Position numbers and translations under genes: made by a program. Source: Branchiostoma floridae (taxonomy: Eukaryota > Chordata > Leptocardii > Amphioxiformes > Branchiostomatidae). From it: a stretch of DNA of 64,000 nt. Below are positions 9,127-17,726 of the stretch, piece by piece. The notes under the pieces are model-generated. The model ran no database searches, was not told the origin of the DNA, and saw only the letters and a list, made by a program, of their open reading frames with translations. The stretch's first letter is position 1. Every line of letters starts with the position of its first letter. The stretch spans positions 2,548,970 through 2,612,969 of the forward strand of contig NC_049985.1 of the NCBI RefSeq assembly GCF_000003815.2, read 5' to 3'.

Positions 9127-9744
9127 TCTGTCATATCTGATTTCACATCTGACAGTGCTACCGTAATGATGTGAATATGTGACATATGACAATGCGAAGA
9201 ACTTCTGTCATCTGCCCTACTATGATGACCTAAAATATTACACCAAGTCAGGTTTTTAATCTAACATCTGACATTGGTCCTTACACCAAGTCAGGTTTTT
9301 AATCTAACATCTGACATTGGTCCTTGCGCCATGTCAGATTTTTAAATCAGATTTTAGATTGAAATAATCTGTTTGAAGACGAATGTTTGATGTTTGATTC
9401 AAAAATCTGACAGTGCTACAAAAAATGTCAGATGTTAGACTAGAAATCTTACATTGGGAGGATGATTGTCAGATGTCAGACAGGAAATCTGACAATAATA
9501 TGAAAAATGTCAGGTGTTAGATTAAAAATCTGACATGGCGTAAGGACAAATGTCAGACGTTAGATTGAAAACCTGACATGGCGTAATTAAGGGCCAATGT
9601 CAGATCTTAGATAAAAAAAAACTGACACCGGTTGTAAGGACCATTGTCAGATGTTACTAGATTTAAAATCATAGTAGGGCAGATGACAAAAATAGTTCTT
9701 CGCATTGTCATATGTCACATATTCACATCATTACGGTAGCACTG

Positions 9745-10610
9745 TCAGATGCGTCAATTGTATGTTGTCAGTTTGAGAATCATAGACATACGTCGTGGGG
9801 CATCATTTTTCCCAGCAATTCGTCAATTGTATGTTGTCAGTTTGAGAATCATAGACATACGTCGTGGGGCATCAGTTTTCCCAGCAATTCGTCAATTATT
9901 GTATGTTGTCAGTTTGAGAATCATAGACATAACGTTTATACGTCGTGGGGCATCATTTTTCCCAGCAATTCGTCAATTGTATGTTGTCAGTTTGAGAATC
10001 ATAGACATACGTCGTGGGGCATCATTTTTCCCAGCGATTCGTCAATTATTGTATGTTGTCAGTTTGAGAATCATAGACATAACGTTTATACGTCGTGGGG
10101 CATCATTTTTCCCAGCGATTCGTCAATTGTATGTTGTCAGTTTGAGAATCATAGACATACGTCGTGGGGCATCGTTTTTCCCAGCGATTCGTCAATTGTA
10201 TGTTGTCAGTTTGAGAATCATAGACATGCGTCGTGGGGCATCATTTTTCCCAGCGATTCGTCAATTATTGTATGTTGTCAGTTTGAGAATCATAGACATA
10301 ACGTTTATACGTCGTGGGGCATCATTTTTCCCAGCGATTCGTCAATTGTATGTTGTCAGTTTGAGAATCATAGACATACGTCGTGGGGCATCGTTTTTCC
10401 CAGCGATTCGTCAATTGTATGTTGTCAGTTTGAGAATCATAGACATGCGTCGTGGGGCATCATTTTTCCCAGCGATTCGTCAATTATTGTATGTTGTCAG
10501 TTTGAGAATCATAGACATAACGTTTATACGTCGTGGGGCATCATTTTTCCCAGCGATTCGTCAATTGTATGTTGTCAGTTTGAGAATCATAGACATACGT
10601 CGTGGGGCAC
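9745..10610. repeat. Right-arm minisatellite with higher-order structure
   Basis: Twelve units of 69 bp (plus 3 or 12 bp in variants), each with TATGTTGTCAGTTTGAGAAT and TCGTGGGGCATC. From about 10086 to 10526 a block of three units (about 220 bp, 69+69+81) is repeated nearly exactly, so this arm grew recently by copying a three-unit block. Confidence 0.85.
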
Positions 10611-10751
10611 GATCGCTGTCCTGGGCTTCCTCGCGTGCCGGGATTGGGCAACTCACGTGCAACGTCGCAACGTCAGGTCATATTCCAATTTCGTGGTCGT
10701 GAAATCGGGCGTTTGCTCATTTGCATTTTCGTGACGAGACAAATGCGACCG

Positions 10752-10924
10752 TTCAAAATTAACATGTAGATTTATGACTAGTGTACTAGTGCTCTGCACT
10801 ACTATGCTCTGCAAGTACAATACGCTACAGTACTCTGCTGTTTGTGTAGTTTGCTGTACCCAGGTTCACCTGAAAAACAGGGACTTTGTCCTGAGAGTGT
10901 AGACGTGGCTAAATAAAATGAAAT
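10752..10924. other. Spacer between foldback element and ZNF-D 5' block
   Basis: Starts with TTCAAAATTAACATG, comparable to the uninterrupted TTTAAAATTACCATT at about 13949. It then has a short TAC/AGT-rich tract like 1-275. No gene. Confidence 0.45.
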
Positions 10925-11018
10925 ATGTCTTTGTATCCACCTCCCTCAAGGAATTCACAAAAGGCTTTTGTACTTTTTGACAATACCAGAAGTAGCTATG
11001 AGGTATAACAAGACCAGG
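10925..11018 (+). other. Conserved block upstream of ZNF-D (possible 5' exon)
   Basis: Copy of the block at 281-401, starting ATGTCTTTGTATCC and ending CCAGG then GTATGTTT, a good splice donor at 11019. The short frame opening at the ATG ends quickly and differs from that in the other copies. Confidence 0.4.
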
Positions 11019-11197
11019 GTATGTTTTTTTTTCATGTATGCTATCTACTGCATCAATACTTCAGTGGTAGTGAAACCAGTGGTAATTTTCTACATTATCA
11101 TATTTAATTATATGTACAAGGACACATTGATAATTGCCACAATGATGGTCATGATTAATTTGTCAAATGTTAATTTTTCAGATACGTGATCAAAGAG

Positions 11198-12142
11198 ATG
11201 GCTGATTCTGAGGTTGGAGGTCAGGAACAAGAGCAGACCAGTGAAAAACCCTACATGTGTGTGGAGTGTGGGTACAGAGCTGTTCTGAAAACTAACTTGG
11301 ACAGACATATAAGGACTCACACTGGAGAGAAACCCTTCAAGTGTGACCAGTGTGACTTTTCTGCGGCACAGAAATCAAGTTTAGACATTCATCAACGAAA
11401 ACACACAGGTGAGAAACCCTACATGTGTGGGGAGTGTGGGTACAGAACTGCTAAGAAGTCTCACTTGTCCCGACATATGAAAACTCACACTGGAGAGAAA
11501 CATTTCAAGTGTGACCTGTGTGACTATTCTGCAGCTGTGAAATCCAATTTGAAAAGACATCGACGAAAACACACCGGTGAGAAACCCTACATGTGTGATG
11601 AGTGCGGATACAGAACAGTTGAGAAGTCTACCTTATCCATACATATAAAAACTCATACTGGAGAGAAACCCTACAAGTGTGACCTGTGTGACTTTTCTGC
11701 AGCCGTAAAATCTAATTTGAACAGACATCAATTAAAACATACTGGAGAGAAACCCTACATGTGTGGGGAGTGTGGATACAGGACTGTTCAGAAGTCAACC
11801 TTATCCAGACACATGAGGACTCATACAGGAGAGAAACCTTACAGGTGTGACTTGTGTGACCATTCTACAGCACAGAAATCCAGTTTGGACAGTCATCAAG
11901 TAAAACACACCAATGAGAAACCCTACATGTGTGGGGAGTGTGGATACAGGGCAGCTCATAAGTCTTGCTTATCTAAACACATGAAGTCACATATGGAGGG
12001 AAAATACAAATGTGACCAATGCGACTACTCTACTGTGAAAAAATGGGTTCTGGACTGCCATCGACTGAAACACACTCGTCAGGTGGCAAGCCCTACTAGT
12101 AGTAGTACATGTGTGGGGAGTGTGGGTACAGGACAGATGTGA
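11198..12142 (+). CDS. C2H2 zinc-finger protein ZNF-D, 10 fingers, 314 aa
   Basis: Single coding exon after the acceptor at 11180-11181; the first ATG gives M-A-D-S-E-V. Ten complete C2H2 fingers alternate strictly between CxECGY and CDxCD(Y/F/H) types. Linkers are TGEKP, with TGEKH and TNEKP variants. Fingers 7-10 and the tail are almost the same as fingers 14-17 of ZNF-C, while fingers 1-6 are more diverged. This suggests that array ends are exchanged or copied between neighbours. The tail [14 protein letters not shown]... carries a short TAG/TAC expansion relative to ZNF-B and C. Probable nuclear DNA-binding protein without an accessory domain; binding site unknown. Confidence 0.93.
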   Translation: MADSEVGGQEQEQTSEKPYMCVECGYRAVLKTNLDRHIRTHTGEKPFKCDQCDFSAAQKSSLDIHQRKHTGEKPYMCGECGYRTAKKSHLSRHMKTHTGEKHFKCDLCDYSAAVKSNLKRHRRKHTGEKPYMCDECGYRTVEKSTLSIHIKTHTGEKPYKCDLCDFSAAVKSNLNRHQLKHTGEKPYMCGECGYRTVQKSTLSRHMRTHTGEKPYRCDLCDHSTAQKSSLDSHQVKHTNEKPYMCGECGYRAAHKSCLSKHMKSHMEGKYKCDQCDYSTVKKWVLDCHRLKHTRQVASPTSSSTCVGSVGTGQM

Positions 12143-12660
12143 GGTCTGACTTATCCCAACAGATGAGAACTCAAATAGTAGGAAAATCCTACAAGTGTGA
12201 CCAGTTTGAGAAAAGGACTTTGATTTCAGTGTAGGAGAACCTTTTTGCCACATTGAATATATGAATAGAACAAGCATCACAATCTGGATCTAGATATACG
12301 AGACATTATCAGATTTATAAAGAAGTGAAAAATTATCTACTGAAGTTAAAGTATGTGCTAGAAAAAAGGAACGAACATTTGAAAGTATTCTGTATCAAAT
12401 GATAAATTGTATGTTAGATAGAATGACATGATATTGCATTAATATGATTGCAGGGGTATGGTAATATGTTGACTACAATGCAGTTATGTATAGATGAACT
12501 GCAGGGTTGCGATAAGGGGATCGCAAGGAAGTACCAGTGAGGATATGAACGCAATGATACATGATACAAATCAATACAAATTGTATATTCCCTGCCGCCT
12601 ATCCTTGGTTTGTCACCAGTGGAAGATGGTGTGCATAGTGTTAACATCATTAAAGAACAG
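12143..12660 (+). other. 3' UTR of ZNF-D, fossil finger, ATTAAA signal
   Basis: Follows the same plan as the flanks of ZNF-B and C: a trace of finger sequence (GTGAGGTCTGACTTATCCCA), the shared 3' block, then ATTAAA at 12649-12654. No other gene is seen. Confidence 0.55.
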
Positions 12661-12731
12661 ACAATCTGGACTTTGTGCGTCTCTTATTTCTTGTGAGATA
12701 GTTATGACATTCGATTCAGCTCTATAAGATC

Positions 12732-12977
12732 ATGACCAAGAAAGAGCGAATCGATCCCGAGAGCTTCTTTGGGTTAGCAAACCTCGACAAAACAAGAGGT
12801 CACTGCTTCAAGATTAAAGTGCCACTAGCCAGATCTAATGTGCAACGCCAGTCGTTCTCCGCAAGGACAGTTTGATTGTGGAATTCTCTGCCCGAGGAAG
12901 TGGTAACAGCAAACAGTGTGAACACTTTTAAAACAATGCTGGACAAGTTCTGGGAGCATAAGAGATACAAGGAATGA
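12732..12977 (+). pseudogene. 3' end of a non-LTR retrotransposon RT frame (CR1/L2-like)
   Basis: An 82-codon frame reads IDPESFFGLANLDKTRGHCF, then the block QSFSARTV-stop-LWNSLPEEVV, and finishes with SVNTFKTMLDKFW. WNSLPxxVVxAxSVxxFKxxLDxxW is the usual C-terminal signature of reverse-transcriptase ORFs of CR1/L2/Jockey-like elements, where it follows the RT domain. One in-frame TGA (12873-12875) and the loss of everything upstream show a dead 5'-truncated copy. Family assignment beyond 'non-LTR' is uncertain. Confidence 0.75.
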
Positions 12978-13593
12978 AGATCTAGAGGTTGTGCCAACAG
13001 GCGGGAGCCTTACTACAACGAAGTATCCTCAAGGTATGACTGTATAAGATTGAAATGCATTTATACACTCAAACCTTGTCAATTGGACACAATTCAACAA
13101 CGAACTGCCATGACATATTGTAAACTTCAAAGCCTATAGTTGTAACAACCTTTGTAATTGCTTTTAATAACTAGTTACTCTGGGACGTAGGGTAACCTAC
13201 GACGACAGAGCAATGTTGTTGGGTGAGGTAACAACTGTATTTGTAGCTGTTACACGTATTGCCAATAGGAAACTCACTGACAACCCAAATTAATGTTACA
13301 TTTATCCAGCATCTTTGGGGTATGTGGGTACCGGACAGCTATAAGGTCTTATTGTAACGTTACTTGTGCAACTAATGACATCTTATCTGGATATGGTGCA
13401 ACCTAATACTTTTAGTGACTTTACAATGAAACATTAGCTGAAAATAAAACCTCCATGGTTTAACGTTATATCCTATCAAGGAGCTTTTATCAAGCTCCTT
13501 GATCCTATAAACAAAAGATGCCAAGGGGGAAACGTGATCATGCGAAACTTTTATTTTTAGAATAGATTTGCTTCTCAGAGCCACGACGACCAG
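12978..13593. other. Duplicated spacer behind ZNF-D
   Basis: Up to about 13090 it holds the end of the retrotransposon tail and a decayed MITE end (CACTCAAACCTTGTCAATTG). From about 13250 it matches 7820-8201 (for example TTGCTTCTCAGAGCCACGAC against TTGCTTCTCAAAGTCACGAC). No gene. Confidence 0.5.
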
Positions 13594-13818
13594 ACATAGA
13601 CCTGACATACTGAATTGGCTAACGTACGTTTGTTTTCGTCAGGGGGTAATCAGGTACAAGATGTGACCCCTTTTGACCCCAATTGACCTCTGCACCGTGC
13701 TTGTTCTCGGCGAGGTATTACGTCACTGGCGAGAAACGAGAAAGGAACGCGACGGACACGTCTTTCCAGTGATTTGATCTACTCGTCGTGTTTTGGTGAG
13801 TGTCCCAGACTAGTGGAA
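13594..13818 (+). promoter_or_regulatory. Promoter/first-exon-like module of ZNF-E
   Basis: Third copy of the module described at 4510-4712. It keeps the TGACC half-sites and the GCGAGAAACGAGAAAGGAAC block and ends in the donor-like GTGGAA then GTAAGGTAAG (GT at 13819). If used, it would splice over about 3.9 kb to the ZNF-E acceptor at 17709-17710, or first to the block at 17048. Confidence 0.45.
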
Positions 13819-14559
13819 GTAAGGTAAGAGAATGTTACTTACTTACCATGGCTTCATTTTGATTCAACCCATGGTATCTTTTGACCTTACGGCTACTCTG
13901 ACTACAGCGTGTTGCTAGTCTGAACTCATGGGGGAGGGGGGCGAATGTTTAAAATTACCATTTCCCGATGCTTGGGCTGTGTATGTGAAATGTAAACATT
14001 CAATATTTAATAATTCTTACTCAGGAATGTGAATATGTCATTATTTGCACCATTTTATATGATCATCCTTAGGGTCAGCGTTGTATAACAGGGCTCGAAA
14101 TACACTTTTCAGTCAAGGGTAAAAGGTAGAGGTAAACGGTAACTTGCACCAAAAGAAACGGTATCAGGACAACTCGGCACCTGGGACGACTCGGCACCTG
14201 GCCAAGTGGGAAAACTTGGCACCAAGAATATGACATAAAATTGTGAAGGTTTGTGAGAAATGCAAGATGTTTAACTGCAAAACGTTTCTCTCACTGCAAT
14301 AACTTGTAAGTCATACAGTCGGCACAATTTTACGGACATTTTGAGGCTCTGAACGTCACTTCAAGGTACGTTAACTTTGAACGGCCGAGGCTCTGTCTAT
14401 ATCAGATCGGTCATCGCAACGCGTTTTTGAAACCTACAAACAGTTGTAATTTATGACCAACAAAATATATTGACATATTGATTTTGACCTTGGAACGTTT
14501 TCGACATGAGTATGGACACTGATTATGTTTTGACGCACCGGTTTTATGTTTTCTGTACT

Positions 14560-14722
14560 GTATGTTGTCCCTGGTGTTCAAAGTTTGACTGATTGTTATC
14601 ACGTTTTTGTCCTGTATTTATTATTTACATGTATGTTTGATGGGCCCCCTTGGAAATCAACTACTGTATGCACTGTTGTAGGGGTAACCCATCTGTCTCA
14701 AGATGAAATAAATAAATAAATG
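14560..14722 (+). repeat. 3' tail of a retroelement ending in (AATA)n
   Basis: The text around 14640-14722 (TGATGGGCCCCCTTGG, GTAACCCATCTGTCTCAAGA) ends in GAAATAAATAAATAAATG. This is the form of 3' tail seen in truncated CR1-like and RTE-like copies. No coding part is left, so the assignment is tentative. Confidence 0.35.
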
Positions 14723-15654
14723 AACTGCTTATTACATCTATTTTCATTTGTACTAACTTGCAAACACGGTGATATAGAAGAGAAGTAGAGTGACATCGTG
14801 AAAGAACGCCGATATAACAACTAAAAAATGGCGTCGCCGGCGCGGCCCGCAACATGTTTTGGGGATCTTGTATCCCAAAAATTTGTATACAAAACGTTAC
14901 CTCGTGGGGTGAGATTGATTTGTACATTCTTATGTCACTTCTTATACTGCCGGAATGATAGGATTATCATTCTTCGAGTGCAAAATATAAAAGTTATGTG
15001 CCGAGTAAGTATGGTGCCGACTAGGGCCGATCTGTCTCAGGTGCCGAGTCGTCTCGAAACCAAAGAAACTTACTTGCACAACCCAAAATAGGGAACTGTT
15101 AACCCCTTATCTCCTCTTCTGAAAATTTGCAAATGTACGTGAGTAAATGGGGATACCTAAAGACCACATGTTTGGATATTTTGTTTTTCCGTAGCGTATT
15201 CTATTTTGGGTTTTAAATTCTACAAACAGTTTCATAAAAACTGTGAATTTAGGCTAAATTAAAGACAATGCAATGTCTACAACTCGATAAGATCCATTTC
15301 TTCTGGTGACTCTTCGAGTGACATCCATCACAGTAACTATTCTTAAGCATCTCCAGAATGAAGTGGTAGAACAACTCAATACAATACATATAACTGGAAA
15401 AACCAGTTGAACATATGATGCAAATCAAGGTAAGACAACACCATAGGAATCATAATCATTGTACTTTTGTAGAGATGGAATTGTCTCAAAATGTTGTTTA
15501 CCTGGACGTTTAACCAAATTTAGAAATAACAAATTTAGGCTTTTTTTATTCAGTGTTATTTTCTTTTACTTTTTTATTGTTATTGGGTGGGCTGACTACT
15601 CACTCTTTGCAGCCAGGGGCTGAATTGCGAGGAGCTTACAATAGGCGGGGCTAA

Positions 15655-15776
15655 ATCGCAAGGGTCTGGAGCGAGCTGCCATTCGGCGCCACTCAGGTGA
15701 CCTCAATACGACTGTCGCAAGTGTCTGGAGCGAGCTGCCATTCGGCGCCACTCAGGTGACCTCAATACGACAGTAA
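15655..15776. repeat. 57-bp direct duplication
   Basis: GGAGCGAGCTGCCATTCGGC and the following CCACTCAGGTGACCTCAATA occur twice in succession, starting at about 15667 and about 15726, with almost no difference. This is a recent local duplication at the edge of the SINE. Confidence 0.75.
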
Positions 15777-16055
15777 TTGCCCCAGGTGCGGCCAAGGAAC
15801 TGTAGGTTTTGAACCACTCACACCGCACCGTGGCACATGTGGCGGGTTCTTTAACGTGCCTGGGGTGTGGCTCTCCCCAGACACGGGACCTCTATTTAAC
15901 GTCCTATCCGAGGGACGACTCATTTTCACTTGAGGAAAGTCGTGTAAAGTACCTTTCCCAAGGGCACAAGACCGGCAGCACAGCAGGTGAATTCGATCCC
16001 GCGACCTCTCGGTCACGAGGTGAACACAATACCACTGTGCTACGCGGCTTCACAA
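15775..16055 (-). mobile_element. tRNA-derived SINE (minus strand)
   Basis: Read on the minus strand, the head has an A-box-like TAGCACAGTGGT followed 30-40 bp later by a B-box-like GGGATCGAATTC. The body contains the complement of AGGACGTTAAAT and of TTGGGAAAGGTACTTTACAC. The body motifs recur at 16395-16520, 16850-17012, 21660-21960, 22000-22215 and 43625-43912, so this is an abundant SINE group. Confidence 0.7.
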
Positions 16056-16394
16056 AGGCTTTTACCTTTTAATGACAGACAATATTCTAGGTGTGTGTAA
16101 GCTTTTTCTAATGTCAGGTATTAGAGGACAAAAGTAACTTGCACTGGTGCAAGTTTGGTCTAAACTTACTTGCACCACACCAATTTTACTTGCACAAACT
16201 TGCATATGCATGTGGTATTTCGAGCCCTGTATAAGGTTTAGGGCTATGTGTTACTAGTATTCACAGAAACCCCATGTCAACCGTACAGATGAATAAAAAA
16301 CTTTTTTCTTTACCATTTGACACGATTTTTTCTTCTACAACTTAGTATAAGTAGTAGTAGTACACAATCAACATTAGGGTTATGCACTCTACAT

Positions 16395-16520
16395 CTAGCC
16401 GTGTGTGATATCCCCTCTGATAGGACGTTAAATGGGGTCCGGGGTTTGAAGAGAACCACACATCATGCACGTTAAGGAACCTTCCACACCTTTCAAAAAA
16501 GAGTAGAGACATGCCCTGGT
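16395..16520 (+). mobile_element. Partial SINE body
   Basis: Contains GATAGGACGTTAAATGGGGT and AACCACACATCATGCACGTT, the central part of the local SINE body in plus orientation, without a tRNA-like head. Confidence 0.5.
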
Positions 16521-16739
16521 GTGTGATGGTACAAACAATTCTGTCTGGAGTTGGTGATTAACGACAAATCACCCGGATGGAGGCCTGGCAAGCCATCTCG
16601 TATCAGCCATATGGTGATTTACACCATTTAACCACTTTCACTTTATTTCCAGCCGGGAGACCTGGTGCATCCCCGTCTTGAAATCTGCCAGCAAAGGGCA
16701 TGTCAAAGGGTTTGGTATAATCTCGTCATGTGTCAGCAC

Positions 16740-17012
16740 TTCTTTTTTTTATTTGCTTTTGGACAGACGAGGACAATGTGGCACTGCACTCAAGTTTTGT
16801 AACTTATATTAACAGTGTGGTACAGACAGAAGGTAATGGTAGTCTTTTACCTCCCCGACCGAAGTCAGGTACCCATTTTTACACCTGGTTGAAGTGAGGA
16901 AGGTCGTGTAAAGTGCCTTTCCCAAGGGAACAACGTCCGGGGCATGACGGGATCGAACTCAGGACCTTTAGATTCCAAGCCGAACGCTGTACCAGTTACG
17001 CCACGGCCGACA
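16740..17012 (-). mobile_element. tRNA-derived SINE (minus strand), second subtype
   Basis: The minus strand reads GGCGTAACTGGTACAGCG (A-box region) and GAGTTCGATCCCG (B-box) at its head, near 16950-17012. The rest, including TTTGCTTTTGGACAGACGAG and GTAAAGTGCCTTTCCCAAGG, is matched almost base for base by 43625-43912 in a Dach intron. Confidence 0.7.
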
Positions 17013-17047
17013 CCACAATGTCAGTATCAGCACTTCATGCGATGATG

Positions 17048-17180
17048 ATGTCTTTGTACCCACCTACTCCAGGTATTCGTGAAAGGACGCTGTACTTTAC
17101 GACGGTGCCAGAAGTTGCTGTGGGGAGAACGGATACGTTTCCTGTGTCAGTCAAAGGGTAGAACAAGTCCAGACTCCAGG
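17048..17180 (+). other. Conserved block upstream of ZNF-E (possible 5' exon)
   Basis: Copy of the block at 281-401, starting ATGTCTTTGTACCC and ending CTCCAGG then GTATGTTT (donor at 17181). In this copy the ATG frame is open for 38 codons (M-S-L-Y-P-P-T-P...SVKG), but the other copies do not keep it. Confidence 0.4.
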
Positions 17181-17726
17181 GTATGTTTTTTTTCATATAT
17201 GTGTAATTGCCTTCAGCTTGACTTTGTCTTACCTTTGTTTTCTTTGGAATCCAAATTGTCTTCAGTTTGAATTGTCTTAGAACGTTTCCTATTGGACATC
17301 TGAAATTGTCTTCATTCATAGAGTATAAAAGACCGTTTCTTCCAGATCACTTCAGTGTCACTGACAAAAACTGGTGGATTCCAGTTGAAACGTCTGACCG
17401 TTTCCAAAACCATATCCAGTTGATTGATTAACTACTTTTTGGTGTATCTTATTACCTGGATGTCTAACCTACATTGACGTATGTGTAATACTTCATCAAT
17501 ATTGCACTCAGTGGTTGTAGAATGATGCTTTTTGGATGTGATGGTTCAACAAAGAGATAGTCTGTAAAACTCACTGTTCATCTCTCACTCTAGCAAGTCC
17601 ATCCACATCTTTATCATGTGCTGCTACATTGTTTTAATTTTGAGTGTACATAGAAGGACAAATACAAGCAATGATGGTTGTGATCAATCTGTCAAATGAT
17701 AATCTTTCAGATAAGTGGTCAAAAAC

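Larger units (their letters stand above)
8561..10751. mobile_element. Foldback element with minisatellite arms (2.19 kb)
   Basis: The two ends are inverted copies: CGGTCGCATTTGTCTCGTCA at the left is matched by its complement ending at 10751. The terminal unique arms are about 150 bp. Inside them each arm becomes a minisatellite (6 units left, 12 right, mutually inverted), then a further unique inverted segment (about 9127-9230 against about 9630-9745). The centre is made of short repeats of TCAGGTTTTTAATCTAACA and complements. No transposase is encoded. The plan (long inverted ends with internal tandem repeats) is that of foldback-type elements; the family is not recognised. No clear target-site duplication is seen. 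The frames of 317-340 codons across the arms are by-products of unit lengths divisible by three. Confidence 0.85.
14089..16229. mobile_element. Element with hAT-like ends (CAGGGCTCGAAATAC)
   Basis: The left end CAGGGCTCGAAATAC (14089) is matched by GTATTTCGAGCCCTG ending at 16229. Subterminal TAACTTGCAC motifs also face each other, and GTATAA lies at both borders. CAGGGnTCGAAA-type termini are common among non-autonomous hAT elements in marine invertebrates. An inner pair of inverted CTCGGCACCTG motifs (14175 and 15033 regions) suggests two nested layers. No transposase frame is recognisable. It carries a non-LTR-like tail and a SINE. Confidence 0.6.

Noticed and set aside
9712-10734. Long open frames (340 and 317 codons) and similar ones on the other strand at 8578-9192
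   Set aside because: They run through a minisatellite whose units are multiples of three bases, so any stop-free frame stays open automatically. Two frames are open at once and there is no domain.
15809-16072. 87-codon frames across the SINE
   Set aside because: They lie wholly within a tRNA-derived SINE body and head.
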